Below, in pieces: positions 5,820 to 15,035 of a stretch of DNA of 41,959 nt. Origin of the DNA: a virus; IMG/VR virus record IMGVR_UViG_3300043219_000165, positions 1 to 41,959 of that record. One strand, given 5' to 3'. The notes under the pieces were generated by a model, which saw only the letters and a list, made by a program, of their open reading frames with translations, was not told the origin of the DNA and did not search any database. Every line of letters starts with the position of its first letter. Within the stretch, counting starts at the first letter, position 1. Both the position numbers and the translations under genes were made by a program.

Positions 5820-8800
5820 CGGTTCGGCCTCTCAGTGAATCGCAGTTCTTGTTGGAGATATTGCAGTCGTCTATCGACAGCTATGCCGCCGACTGTTCGC
5901 ATATCGTAATCAGCTCGGGTTTGTGCGGACCGCAGAATCGTGTTCGGGTTAATCGGAAATCGAGGATTGGCCTTGTTCCAAGCAAGTACCCATTGCATCG
6001 CTTCACGCGCACCGCTTCGATCTCCCATTTTGTAGGCATTAAACAGGGTATTGAGAATGTGAGTGCGACGCGTTTTTAGCTTCGCTTCCATATCCTTGAT
6101 CGCCCGGTTTTGCTCGTAACGAAGGGTCAGATTGGCAGGCGTAAAACCCATGAATTGAACAGCGAGATCCCAACTGTTGAATTCCTCCGGCGTCATAATC
6201 AGATCTTTTTGATAGGTCTGCGCGCCCTGCGTCATAAAGCGAAATCCTTTCATAACGTCAGAAGCAGCCTTCGGCACGATTCGTTCCCACATTCGACCAG
6301 TATGTCCACCTTGAAAATCCGAAAAGCCTTGTGCCATATTCAAACCGATACCCATGATCGGCCCGAGTCCTTCGCCGGCCAGATGCAACAACAGATCTTT
6401 GCCACGAAGATTTTGCGGCATTTCCCGAATCCAGAGATTGTTCAGGCTGGCGCGACTCGATAGCGTTGCCTGAGTCATGGTGTCCCACGGTCCCTTCCAG
6501 ATCGCCTCGGATGCTGTTTCACCCCATGCCTCTGTCATCCACTTACGCAGCTCGGTGCGGGAGTCAAATGGTTCGTCGTCGTCGCCAAGCATTGTGTCGA
6601 GCAGAAATCTGACGCCGGCAACCAGCGGCCAGCCAGATAGGCCGGCAAATAAACTGGTCATTCCAATGATGCCGATGAATCGTTGTCTCGCTTCTATACG
6701 ATCCTGCTTTGGAATATCTTTGTTCTTCCAAATCCCGTCCTTGAAATCACGGATCAGCCTGTACTGCATATTCAGACTGTAATTGCGGAACAGGAATACC
6801 ACTCGACCCATATCGCCTTGCATCAGGCGAGGTCGGTTCGTATTGGTGTAATCGTAATGCGACATTTCGACCAGTTCTTCGGCCAATTCGACAGCCCTTT
6901 CATGCTTGTCCTGCTCTGTTCCTGTGTCGCCGGCAAACTTTCTGCGAGCAAGCCGGTACGCGGCCATAGCGGTAACGACGCGATTCATTTCTTCGGACTT
7001 GTGGAAAATCCATCCGGTCATTTTCATTATCCGCTCGCGAGTGTCACCGAATTCCGCACCTCGCTCGGCAAAACCCATCATTTCCCGAACTCGGGTTTTG
7101 GCAAACATGCCGATCTCATCGAAGTATTGCAGCGCAGCTTTTTCCCCACGATCCGGCGCTTCCAGCTGTGTCCCTGGCTGTGTCGGATCGTCAAACATAT
7201 CGTTGTGCAGCTTGCTCATATACTTTTCGATGGTGGGAGCTGTGGAGTATTCCTTCGACGCTTTCAACAAAGCCATGCCAGCGCCAGCACCCATGAATTT
7301 GGCGCGTAAGATCGGGTACGCTGAAATCGCGGTTTGTGTCAGGTTCAAAACGCCAGCTGCCGGCGACGTACTCAGGAACCACAGGAAACCGAACGCAGTC
7401 AGATTCGTAGCCCATGCCGCTGATTTCGGATTCATTGTGTATTCGTGTCGCTTCGCCAACTCTCTGGCAACCGGAACAGCCCAATCACCGTCATGCTCTG
7501 ATTCAGCTTTGATTTTTGCTCGCGCTCGATCAGCTGCATCCTGATCGAGTAAGGCATTATCTTGAGTGCCGTTTTCCTTTTGATATTTGTGATACAACCC
7601 TCGATATTCCGGTGCTGCCATCTCCCACAAAACATCGTGCATTGACATACCTTCGTATCCTTCCGGGCGGTAGTCGAGTTTTTCCATGTTGTCAATCAAG
7701 GCCGCTCGTTGCAGCAAAACTTCCGCTTCTACACCAGCGTCACGGAGTTTTCTGTTCAATTCATAACCGTGTTTGAGTTTTGCCAACTGGTGAGTGCTGT
7801 GAAATGTGTTATCTCCAAAGGCCCGCAAAGCATCATGCGTAAATCCAAGTCGGCCTTTACGATGAATGTAGGCTTTTCGGGCAGACATTTCCGGAAGTGA
7901 TCGGAGATACAACTGCCAGATCTCATCTTGAATCGCTGTGCCTGGTTGAGTCGTTTTCTCTCCTGTCTCCGGATCTGTAAAAACAACATCCGCTTCTTTG
8001 AGCATACCCGTTACCTTAGTAACGAAAGTCGGATCTATCTTATTGACCGCAGCAAAGTCAGTCGCCATTTCTTCTGCCGGGAATGCGACAAATTTCTGCT
8101 CGCGCAGCTCTGCGACCAACTTGTTACGCTCACTGCGTTTTTCTCGTTTGAAGAATCCGACGATTTCGCCAGTATCCGGATCTTGTGCAATAACCCAATA
8201 TCTGCCGAAACGCTGCAGCGGGAAATACGGCACGATCTTGCCGACTTCAAACTGTCTGCGTAGCTGCGTGATCAATTTCACTTTCAATGCTTGGTCAGCT
8301 TCGGTTTCCATGATGCGTTCTTCAAGACCGTGAATTACTCGAGTGCGTTGATCGGCATATGTATCCCGCACTTCCAGATAGATCGCCTGCGCTTCGGACA
8401 CCTTCATCGAATACGTTTCAACGTATTTGTCGGTGACCGGATCTAATTCTTTATGCGTGTAATCGACTTGTTCACCCATGCCGCCGAGCTTTTCCCAAAA
8501 CGGCATTAAAACCTTGTGATCTATCGCACGTTTGCGCCAAATCTTGCGTTGTGTCTTGTTCATCTTTTTGAACGTAGCAGCGTCCGGGGCTTGATACGCA
8601 ATCGGATCGACGCCTGCCAGTGTCGATGCGTGTATAAACTCACCGAGCAGCTTGGCCCCATCTTTGTTCTTGTTATTAAAAGCCAGCCATTTCTTTCCAA
8701 GAATGGCGTGACCTTCCATGAGCCGATTCATATACGCGTCCATGAGCTTCACTTCATTGACGTAATCTTTGACCGAAACCATGCCGTAACGAATAAAGTC

Positions 8801-9973
8801 TTTTAATTTCGACTGTGGTACGGCCATCAAAATACCTTCGATTTTCATATCGCCAGATTTGAGAATACTGTCGATCAGTCCGCGAAAGCCGCCCCTTTTT
8901 GTCGGGGTTGATTCTTGGGCAAGTTGCATTGCCGCGCCGTGTTTCGTTAAAACAGCCATTGGGTTGTCTGGATTGGCATCTACGTTGTCACGCTCGAATA
9001 TGTCGTCCACTTTGTATCTGAGATTCTTGCCGCTCCTTAACGCATTGTCGATAGCGTCACTTATTTCTTGATCCGTAGCTGTGTTGGTCAATCTGTCAAC
9101 TTCTGCTTGCGCGGCCTCGCGCGTCGGAAACCAAGTTCGCAACAGCTTGTTGCTTTTCAAACGAACCATGAAACCACCTTGCATTTCATTTGGGATGATT
9201 TCGTAATCTGGTCTTTTGCCTGTCACATCTTCAATATCTACCTGTTCGCGAGCTTCACTGAACAAGTCGCTAACGTCACCCGTTTCCAAATCTTCCTGCC
9301 CAATATTGCGCTCACGATCCCTTTTGCGTTGGAGGTCCGAGAGTTTTTGCGCTGCCAGATCAGCTCCAAACATATCGTCCTGCAGTTCTTCACGCTTCGG
9401 TGCTTTTTCTTTCCGCTCGGGGATCTCCTTGCCGAACAGATCCTTCATGTAGCGAAGCGCCGGCTCGTCGGAAAGAAACGGCTCGATATTCTCGATGTAA
9501 ATTTCCATTGCGTTTATTCGCTCGACACCTTCCAATGCTTGCAGAGCATTTAAGCCGCCATGTTCCTGCAACATCGTCAGGGCCAGCTCCGGGTCGAACT
9601 GTTTCAAAATCTCATGCAGATCTGCCGGCGGCATATCGAGCATGTCGAGGCGGTGATCCTTGTCGCGTTGCATACCGAGCCTCGGAAATACTCGCGCTTC
9701 TTCTTCCATCTTTACCGCAGTTTCCTTTGCGAATTCAGACGGTGACAATCTCCGGTCAGCCATTACGCCGCCACGTTCTTCCACCTGGTTGACTATGGTG
9801 TCACGTTCCTCGTCAAGGATCTGAACATACTCATCGACAGCATTTTGGTTCGCTGCATCCCGAGATACATCACCGACTCCGTAAATGTCGTCACGAATTT
9901 TGCGGATTGCGTCGGCATCATCTTTGCGAAGTAGCTTACCGGCTTTTCTGATACACGCTTCGAGTGAACTCAT
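5816..9973 (-). CDS. PLxRFG-domain polyvalent/ejection protein (1385 aa)
   Basis: A very large soluble protein carrying the block 'YFPLQRFGRYW' at residues about 578-588. This is the PLxRFG motif that names a domain common in giant phage polyvalent and internal virion proteins. The region after about 850 has hydrophobic patches mixed with long helices; around residues 1045-1070 the 'RNYSLNMQYRL' type segment resembles the large-polyvalent-protein LPD38 region. The N-terminal 300 residues are charged and helical. In podophages such proteins are packaged in the capsid and ejected with the DNA, where they may form a channel or act on the host; that role is inferred. The start overlaps the stop of the repeat protein (ATGA), and the stop overlaps the endolysin start. 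The length is in the range of T7 gp16-like ejection proteins. Confidence 0.75.
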   Translation of the reverse strand: MSSLEACIRKAGKLLRKDDADAIRKIRDDIYGVGDVSRDAANQNAVDEYVQILDEERDTIVNQVEERGGVMADRRLSPSEFAKETAVKMEEEARVFPRLGMQRDKDHRLDMLDMPPADLHEILKQFDPELALTMLQEHGGLNALQALEGVERINAMEIYIENIEPFLSDEPALRYMKDLFGKEIPERKEKAPKREELQDDMFGADLAAQKLSDLQRKRDRERNIGQEDLETGDVSDLFSEAREQVDIEDVTGKRPDYEIIPNEMQGGFMVRLKSNKLLRTWFPTREAAQAEVDRLTNTATDQEISDAIDNALRSGKNLRYKVDDIFERDNVDANPDNPMAVLTKHGAAMQLAQESTPTKRGGFRGLIDSILKSGDMKIEGILMAVPQSKLKDFIRYGMVSVKDYVNEVKLMDAYMNRLMEGHAILGKKWLAFNNKNKDGAKLLGEFIHASTLAGVDPIAYQAPDAATFKKMNKTQRKIWRKRAIDHKVLMPFWEKLGGMGEQVDYTHKELDPVTDKYVETYSMKVSEAQAIYLEVRDTYADQRTRVIHGLEERIMETEADQALKVKLITQLRRQFEVGKIVPYFPLQRFGRYWVIAQDPDTGEIVGFFKREKRSERNKLVAELREQKFVAFPAEEMATDFAAVNKIDPTFVTKVTGMLKEADVVFTDPETGEKTTQPGTAIQDEIWQLYLRSLPEMSARKAYIHRKGRLGFTHDALRAFGDNTFHSTHQLAKLKHGYELNRKLRDAGVEAEVLLQRAALIDNMEKLDYRPEGYEGMSMHDVLWEMAAPEYRGLYHKYQKENGTQDNALLDQDAADRARAKIKAESEHDGDWAVPVARELAKRHEYTMNPKSAAWATNLTAFGFLWFLSTSPAAGVLNLTQTAISAYPILRAKFMGAGAGMALLKASKEYSTAPTIEKYMSKLHNDMFDDPTQPGTQLEAPDRGEKAALQYFDEIGMFAKTRVREMMGFAERGAEFGDTRERIMKMTGWIFHKSEEMNRVVTAMAAYRLARRKFAGDTGTEQDKHERAVELAEELVEMSHYDYTNTNRPRLMQGDMGRVVFLFRNYSLNMQYRLIRDFKDGIWKNKDIPKQDRIEARQRFIGIIGMTSLFAGLSGWPLVAGVRFLLDTMLGDDDEPFDSRTELRKWMTEAWGETASEAIWKGPWDTMTQATLSSRASLNNLWIREMPQNLRGKDLLLHLAGEGLGPIMGIGLNMAQGFSDFQGGHTGRMWERIVPKAASDVMKGFRFMTQGAQTYQKDLIMTPEEFNSWDLAVQFMGFTPANLTLRYEQNRAIKDMEAKLKTRRTHILNTLFNAYKMGDRSGAREAMQWVLAWNKANPRFPINPNTILRSAQTRADYDMRTVGGIAVDRRLQYLQQELRFTERPNR

Positions 9974-12900
9974 TTGCTGATTATCCCTAGTGCAGTGAGC
10001 ACGACTGACATTGCTTCGTCGTCCTCGCGTTGGAGCTGACGTTGAACGACTTGCTGTTCTGTCAAAGCTATGGTCGGCGGCGGTCCTGGTGGTGGTGCAG
10101 CCGCGCCGGCTATGACCGGTGGTGGTGGTGGTGTCTCTTGGAGATCCGCGTTGACAGTCAGACTGATAAGTAGTGAGGCAGCTAAATTGCCTACGACTGA
10201 CAGCGCCGCAGCAATAGTCAGCACAAGCCCCATTGCCGCTCGAAGGTCGCCAGCCGCTTTAAGATCAGCAGCCATTGACAACACGATCTGCATATTCGCA
10301 TCGAGCTGTCCTGCGGCGTTGAGATCGGCCGCTACCGTCAGAGCGATATCGAGTGCAGCATTGAGATCGCCCGGAGATTCAAGATCCGCGACAATCGACA
10401 ATATGATGTTTGCCGCAGCATCCAGCCTGCCGGCCGCAGTGAGATCGGCCGCAACCGTCAGAGCGATCCCTAAATCAGCATTGAGATCGCCCGGAGATTT
10501 AAGATCCGCGATAACCAACAATATGATGTTTGCTGCAGCTTCCAGCTCGCCGGCTGCAGTGAGATCGGCCGCAACCGATAACACGATATCGAGTGCAGCA
10601 TTCAGATCGCCAGCCGCACGTAGATCGGCCGCTACCGATAACACGATATTGAGTGCAGTATCCAGTTCGCCAGCTGCAGTGAGATCGGCCGCTACAGTCA
10701 ATATGATGTTTGCCGCAGCATCGAGCTGGCCTTGCGCTTTCAAATCCGCAATGACTGAAAGAATAATCGGCAATGCGGCGTCGAGCTGGCCGGCTGCAGT
10801 CAGATCCGCTGCCTGAGTGAGAACCAAATCCAAAGCGGCATCGAGCTGGCCTTTCGCTTTCAACTCGGCGGCGACGGAGAGAACAATCGAAAGAGCGGCG
10901 TCGAGCTGGCCGGCTGCAGTCAGATCCGCTGCCTGAGTGAGAACCAAATCCAAAGCGGCATCGAGCTTGCCGGGCGCAGTCAGATCGGCCGCAACCGCCA
11001 ATATGATGTTTATCGCAGCTCGCAGCTCGCCGGCCGCGGTCAGATCGGCCGCAACCGCCAGAACGATATTGAGTGCAGCATTCAGATCGTCTGCTTCTGC
11101 TTCTGTAACATCCGCGACAACTGTCAATATGATGTTTGCCGCAGCATCCAGCTCGCCGGCTGCAGTCAGATCGGCTGCAACCGTCGCAACGATATCCAGA
11201 GCAGCATCGAGCGAACCCGGAGCATCAAGTTCGGCCACTACCGATAGCACTATTGCCAGGGCGGCTTGTAATTCGCCTCCGGCATCGAGGTCGGCCGCAA
11301 CCGTCAGAGCGATAAGTGCAGCTGTGCTTAATTCACCAGTCGCAGTGAGATCGGCTGCAAGGGTCAAGATAATGGATTGAACGGCGCTCAGTTCTCCTGT
11401 GCCTTTCAAATCCGCAATGACCGAAAGAATAATCGGCAATGCCGCTCGAAGCTCGCCGGCTGCAGTTAAATCCGCTGCTTGAGCGAGAACCAAAGCCAAA
11501 GCGGCATTGAGCTGGCCTTGTGCTTTCAACTCGGCGGCGACGGAGAGAACAATCGGCAATGCCGCTCGAAGCTCGCCGGCTGCAGTCAGATCTGCTGCTT
11601 GGGTGAGAACTATGTTCAAGGCGGCATCGAGCTGGCCTTGCGCTTTCAAATCCGCAATGACCGAAAGAACAATCGGCAATGCGGCATCCAGTCGGCCAGC
11701 TGCTGCAGTCAGATCTGCTGCCTGAGTGAGAACTATGTTCAAGGCGGCATCGAGCTGGCCTTGTGCTTTCAAATCCGCAACGACTGAAAGAACAATCGGC
11801 AATGCGGCATCGAGCTGGCCGGTTGCAGTCAGATCTGCTGCCTGAGTGAGAACCAAATCCAAAGCGGCATCGAGCTTGCCTTGTGCTTTCAAATCCGCAA
11901 TGACCGAAAGAACAATCGGCAATGCGGCTTGAATATCACCAGCTGCAGTCAGATCCGCTGCCTGAGTCAGAACCAAATTCAAAGCGGCATCGAGCTTGCC
12001 TTGTGCATCCAGATCGGCGGCGACGGCGACGACTATCGAAAGAGCAGCGGCGATATCTCCGACAGGCACCACTGCTGTCAGATCTATGACTTGGAAGGTC
12101 CGCTCCCTATCTGTATCGGCAGTCGGTGAGTCTTTGCCGATCTGCCATTGCATCGACATTGAAGTGACACCTGACTCACCAGTCACAGCTCTCGCCATCA
12201 CGGTCGGTGCAGTTAAATCAGTGTTGTCCTTGAGGCTCGCCATTTCTGCGCCTTCAAGCCCACCAGAACCGATAGAAAACTGACTCTCGACTCTTTCATC
12301 TTGTAAGGTGCTTGCATCCTGAACGTAGTTCGCCAAGACCAACACAATGCTGTCAGTGCTGTCGATATCAGGACTACCGGACATATCAACCATGTTGGCG
12401 TAACTGGCCGGTGCGGTATCCGAATCAACCGATGAATTATCAACTTCCAGCGAGAAATCATCGGTGATCTCGACCACCTGGAATGTTCGTTGCCTGCCAG
12501 TGTCCATGATCGGACTGCCATTGCGATCTTGCCACTGAATTGAGAACGTATGCGATGCCGCTGATACGCCGGTCTCTGCCCAAACCATTGATAAGCCATC
12601 TACTTCATTGGTTTGATCGCCACGATCAGAAAGGAACGGACCATCACGACTTCCATCAATCGCAAAGCGATACTCAGCAGCGGGATCTCCTACAGCGCCT
12701 AATACCTGCACACCAGCAATAAACAACAACAGCGAACCTGTCTGTGGAGTTTGCGCTTGCGATAGGTTAGCCATGTTGGACCAAGACGCGCTCGCGTTAT
12801 CGGCCGCGCTGGTCGCTAGGTCAACAAGTATCGACGCATTGTCTTCGATCTCGACCACTTGGAAAGTGCGAGTGAAATCGGTGTCCATTGTCGCAACGCC

Positions 12901-13227
12901 AGATCTGTTCTGCGCCTGAACAGCAAACGTATGCGAGCCGGCGCTGAGTCCGGTAAGCGCGAACATCATCGTGAGACCACTAAACTCGTCCGACGCATCA
13001 GCAAAAGCTGACACTACCGGGCCGACAGGCGAGCCGCCGCTTGTGAACCGATACTCGGCACAAGCGTCACTAGAGGCATTCTGAATATGCACCAGCGACA
13101 TCATCAGGAGCACAACGCTGTCAGTACCGGCAACCGTCACGGTGGACGACATGCCTGTAATATCAGCGAACGATCCAGTGACTACGTAAGTCGAGGTCAG
13201 GGATAGATCGGTGAGCAGATTAGCCAT
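9970..13227 (-). CDS. Giant repeat protein: three beta modules plus 32 x 20-residue repeats
   Basis: A 1085-residue protein of unusual design. Residues 1-386 are three related modules of about 127 residues, each ending in R-T-F-Q-V and containing 'EYRF' or 'ESQF' and 'SHTF' or 'SMSM' strands, so they look like beta-sandwich domains. Residues 387-1029 are 32 tandem copies of a 20-residue unit close to T-A-A-G-x-L-D-A-A-L-x-I-V-L-S-V-A-A-D-L. The C-terminus has a Pro/Gly-rich linker and a short charged helix. It has no signal peptide. It lies among virion genes, so a fibre, appendage or long structural shaft is plausible, but I do not recognise the family. Its ATG is 2 bases after the upstream stop. 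Long open frames on the plus strand here are a by-product of the repeats. Confidence 0.75.
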   Translation of the reverse strand: MANLLTDLSLTSTYVVTGSFADITGMSSTVTVAGTDSVVLLMMSLVHIQNASSDACAEYRFTSGGSPVGPVVSAFADASDEFSGLTMMFALTGLSAGSHTFAVQAQNRSGVATMDTDFTRTFQVVEIEDNASILVDLATSAADNASASWSNMANLSQAQTPQTGSLLLFIAGVQVLGAVGDPAAEYRFAIDGSRDGPFLSDRGDQTNEVDGLSMVWAETGVSAASHTFSIQWQDRNGSPIMDTGRQRTFQVVEITDDFSLEVDNSSVDSDTAPASYANMVDMSGSPDIDSTDSIVLVLANYVQDASTLQDERVESQFSIGSGGLEGAEMASLKDNTDLTAPTVMARAVTGESGVTSMSMQWQIGKDSPTADTDRERTFQVIDLTAVVPVGDIAAALSIVVAVAADLDAQGKLDAALNLVLTQAADLTAAGDIQAALPIVLSVIADLKAQGKLDAALDLVLTQAADLTATGQLDAALPIVLSVVADLKAQGQLDAALNIVLTQAADLTAAAGRLDAALPIVLSVIADLKAQGQLDAALNIVLTQAADLTAAGELRAALPIVLSVAAELKAQGQLNAALALVLAQAADLTAAGELRAALPIILSVIADLKGTGELSAVQSIILTLAADLTATGELSTAALIALTVAADLDAGGELQAALAIVLSVVAELDAPGSLDAALDIVATVAADLTAAGELDAAANIILTVVADVTEAEADDLNAALNIVLAVAADLTAAGELRAAINIILAVAADLTAPGKLDAALDLVLTQAADLTAAGQLDAALSIVLSVAAELKAKGQLDAALDLVLTQAADLTAAGQLDAALPIILSVIADLKAQGQLDAAANIILTVAADLTAAGELDTALNIVLSVAADLRAAGDLNAALDIVLSVAADLTAAGELEAAANIILLVIADLKSPGDLNADLGIALTVAADLTAAGRLDAAANIILSIVADLESPGDLNAALDIALTVAADLNAAGQLDANMQIVLSMAADLKAAGDLRAAMGLVLTIAAALSVVGNLAASLLISLTVNADLQETPPPPPVIAGAAAPPPGPPPTIALTEQQVVQRQLQREDDEAMSVVLTALGIISK
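10141..12069 (-). repeat. 32 tandem 60-bp coding repeats
   Basis: The stretch is 1929 bases long and encodes 32 in-frame units. All are 20 codons except one with 21 codons (an extra Ala near 11700) and one with 22 codons (an insert near 11100 reading T-E-A-E-A). Adjacent units alternate in parts, with K-A-Q-G-Q-L units followed by T-A-A-G-E-L units, so a 120-bp super-repeat of two units is visible between about 11400 and 12000. Copies near the 5' end of the gene are more alike than those near the 3' end, which fits recent duplication there. Such arrays can change copy number by recombination or slippage. Confidence 0.9.
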
Positions 13228-13229
13228 CT

Positions 13230-13688
13230 TTAGATGGGCGCATTCCGATTGTCACGAATGATTACTCTTGCCAATTTGCTGATGTAAAGCCTCAGATCTG
13301 CATTCGTCATGGTGCCGATATTCGGCCATTGCGTTTCCAGTGCAATGTAATCAAGCGTATCCTGATTGGCTCGATCCTGATCAGCTGTGTGCTGTGTAGC
13401 ATCGTGACTGTTCAAAATACCACTGAGTATCGAGCCTTGCGGCACTGTCAGGGCAGTCGTAAAAACGAATCGAATCTCGCCGGGATCAGCAAAGTCTTCA
13501 ACACCAGATACACCATCCCTCGAAATCAGTTTCGGTGCTGCAGTCGGTTCACCAACAAATCGTGAATTACCTTTCCTTTGGAAACCGGCTAAGAATACCG
13601 ACTCAAAAGGCAACACTGACGCTACCAATTCCTCGGTTAGCAAATCTCGGTTGAAATCCTTTAATAGAGTGCGAATTTCGTCTGCCAT
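13230..13688 (-). CDS. Hypothetical virion-region protein (152 aa)
   Basis: A soluble 152-residue protein with no recognised motif. It is mixed alpha/beta; the N-terminal 25 residues form a helix with acidic and basic residues, the middle contains beta-like stretches ('IRFVFTTALTVPQ') and the end is a basic helix. Start ATG has a GGAGG Shine-Dalgarno site 7 bases upstream. The next gene follows after 2 bases. Position between the tail-fibre-like Gp80 gene and the repeat protein suggests an assembly or structural role with the repeat protein, but nothing in the sequence proves it. Confidence 0.6.
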   Translation of the reverse strand: MADEIRTLLKDFNRDLLTEELVASVLPFESVFLAGFQRKGNSRFVGEPTAAPKLISRDGVSGVEDFADPGEIRFVFTTALTVPQGSILSGILNSHDATQHTADQDRANQDTLDYIALETQWPNIGTMTNADLRLYISKLARVIIRDNRNAPI

Positions 13689-13690
13689 GT

Positions 13691-14173
13691 TTAGCCTCCA
13701 AGTCCTAGTCGATGATCGTCTTCTGCATCAGTCAAATTCCCAAGCAAACGACTATCCCTGCTGATATCTCCTGCCCACGCTTTTGCTCGCCGGCCGGCTC
13801 GCCGTATCATCTGGTGGAGCCGGATACCGTCTTCATAAGTCACTTCCTTGCCCACTCCGTCAAAAAATAAACCGACCAACGGAGGGTTTACTCTCACTTC
13901 GTAATCCTTGACGTTCGGGACCAGTGTTGACCGACGAAAACCTTTATGCGGTCGTGGAGAATCATTGAGATCTTCGATATCCACATCACGCCAGAACGTA
14001 GCGGGCGCACGATCATACCGGGCTGCTTGCTTGCAGCCCATTCGAAGTGCCGCCGCGATTTTGAGCGCGGTTTGGTAGGGAACTGTGGGTCTTAGATCAC
14101 CCAAGCGAATGACAACCAAATCCTGATTGTCATCCGCTCCCATCTGCGTGCGTTTTAGCAATGTTTCTTTCAT
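13691..14173 (-). CDS. Hypothetical virion-region protein (160 aa)
   Basis: A 160-residue soluble basic protein with no recognised family. It has a helix with 'TALKIAAALRMGCKQAARY' in the first half, a central segment with 'VKDYEVRVNPP' of beta character, and a C-terminal Arg-rich region followed by an acidic end. The start has an AAGGAA site about 9 bases upstream. It is 2 bases from the following gene, so the pair is likely co-translated. The first half resembles a small DNA- or protein-binding helix bundle, but this is only a composition-based guess. Confidence 0.6.
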   Translation of the reverse strand: MKETLLKRTQMGADDNQDLVVIRLGDLRPTVPYQTALKIAAALRMGCKQAARYDRAPATFWRDVDIEDLNDSPRPHKGFRRSTLVPNVKDYEVRVNPPLVGLFFDGVGKEVTYEDGIRLHQMIRRAGRRAKAWAGDISRDSRLLGNLTDAEDDHRLGLGG

Positions 14174-14197
14174 TGTCGGGATTCCTTATGTGAAACA

Positions 14198-14650
14198 TTA
14201 GTCTATCGACACATCGAGTGCGCCGATTGCAAACTGCGGATTGACACCGTTGTTGACGATCAGATCTACAGTCACTTGACCCCAAATCTGCGCTACACCA
14301 GCACCAGACGACGCAAAACCGAGAATAACATCAGTGATCGTAACCGGACCACCAGCTGTCATTTCACCGAATTGATTCAACACATCGTTATCAACCGTGC
14401 CGGTAAGAACTGTCCAGCCGGCCGTTGATCGCGCATTGGCTACGCGAGCATAACCTGTGTAGGTCGTTTCGCTGTCGGTTTGCAGAGTCGTCGTGTCACT
14501 GACCGCATCACCCGTATGCAACGAGGCGAATAAATCGCCCGGTGCTGCAGAAGGCAATAAACCGGCCGCATCACCGACATTCGGAAAAGTCGTATTGGTG
14601 AAAAAGTGATCGAGGAAATCGTCTTCCGCGAGATTAGTGAAAGCACTCAT
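14198..14650 (-). CDS. Gp80-like phage tail-fibre-associated protein
   Basis: A 150-residue beta-rich protein. The N-terminus follows the pattern of the small phage structural proteins often annotated as tail fibre or Gp80-like: a helix ending in 'DHFF', then 'LFASLHTGDAVSD', then 'ETTYTGYARVA', and a C-terminal half of beta strands with 'PVTITDVILGFA'. Homologues in siphophages and podophages are virion components found near fibre genes. The start has GGAGG 7 bases upstream and overlaps the stop of the upstream gene (ATGA). Confidence 0.6.
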   Translation of the reverse strand: MSAFTNLAEDDFLDHFFTNTTFPNVGDAAGLLPSAAPGDLFASLHTGDAVSDTTTLQTDSETTYTGYARVANARSTAGWTVLTGTVDNDVLNQFGEMTAGGPVTITDVILGFASSGAGVAQIWGQVTVDLIVNNGVNPQFAIGALDVSID

Positions 14651-14985
14651 GCCTCACCTCCTGCTGATAATGCCATTGTGGTAGATGGCTTGAACCGTGC
14701 TTTCTTGAGCGTTTGTAGCCCGCTCAATGTCAAAGCACCATTACGGACCGCAGCTTCGGCAATTTCGAGATTGACACCAGTTGCCTGGGCGATCTCCAAA
14801 TCTTTGACAGCCTGCCGCTGCGCTTGGCGAGCTACGGTGATTCGTTGGTTCATCTCCGCTCTCGCCAGCTGCAACGGCTGGTTGGCATAGAAGTCAGGGT
14901 AATCAATACCCTTCTTCTTCTTCGCTGCTATTCTTGCGAGCTGTGCATCTTTACGCGCCGCTCGCGCTTCACTGCTGATTCTCAT
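14647..14985 (-). CDS. Hypothetical basic helical protein (112 aa)
   Basis: A 112-residue, mostly helical, very basic protein. Residues 1-30 are rich in Ala, Arg and Lys, residues 40-80 form a long helix with heptad-like leucines, and the end is mixed. It is possibly nucleic-acid or capsid binding; no family was recognised. It has a strong AAAGGAG Shine-Dalgarno site. Its stop overlaps the Gp80-like start, and the short palindromic hairpin at 15002-15015 lies just before its ribosome-binding site. Confidence 0.6.
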   Translation of the reverse strand: MRISSEARAARKDAQLARIAAKKKKGIDYPDFYANQPLQLARAEMNQRITVARQAQRQAVKDLEIAQATGVNLEIAEAAVRNGALTLSGLQTLKKARFKPSTTMALSAGGEA

Positions 14986-15001
14986 TTCTTACTCCTTTAA
15001 C

Positions 15002-15015
15002 GCGCAAGATTGCGC
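15002..15015 (-). other. Short palindromic hairpin before a ribosome-binding site
   Basis: The 50-base gap between two late genes (14986-15035) contains the inverted repeat GCGCAA-GA-TTGCGC (5 bp stem with a 4-base loop, or 6 with 2). On the minus strand it is followed after 4 bases by the AAAGGAG site of the downstream gene. There is no T-tract, so it is not a good intrinsic terminator. It could influence translation or mRNA processing. Nothing else is seen in the gap. Confidence 0.35.
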
Positions 15016-15035
15016 AACACATACACTCTTTTCGC

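Noticed and set aside
10070-10816. 248-residue open frame on the plus strand, and similar ones at 10937-11380, 11479-11787 and 11996-12283
   Set aside because: They are antisense to the repeat gene and are themselves periodic with 20 residues; the repeat keeps the other frames open. They have no independent family signature and no Shine-Dalgarno support.
15002-15015. Intrinsic terminator in the 50-base gap
   Set aside because: The stem is short and lacks a T-tract, so it is listed only as a hairpin.
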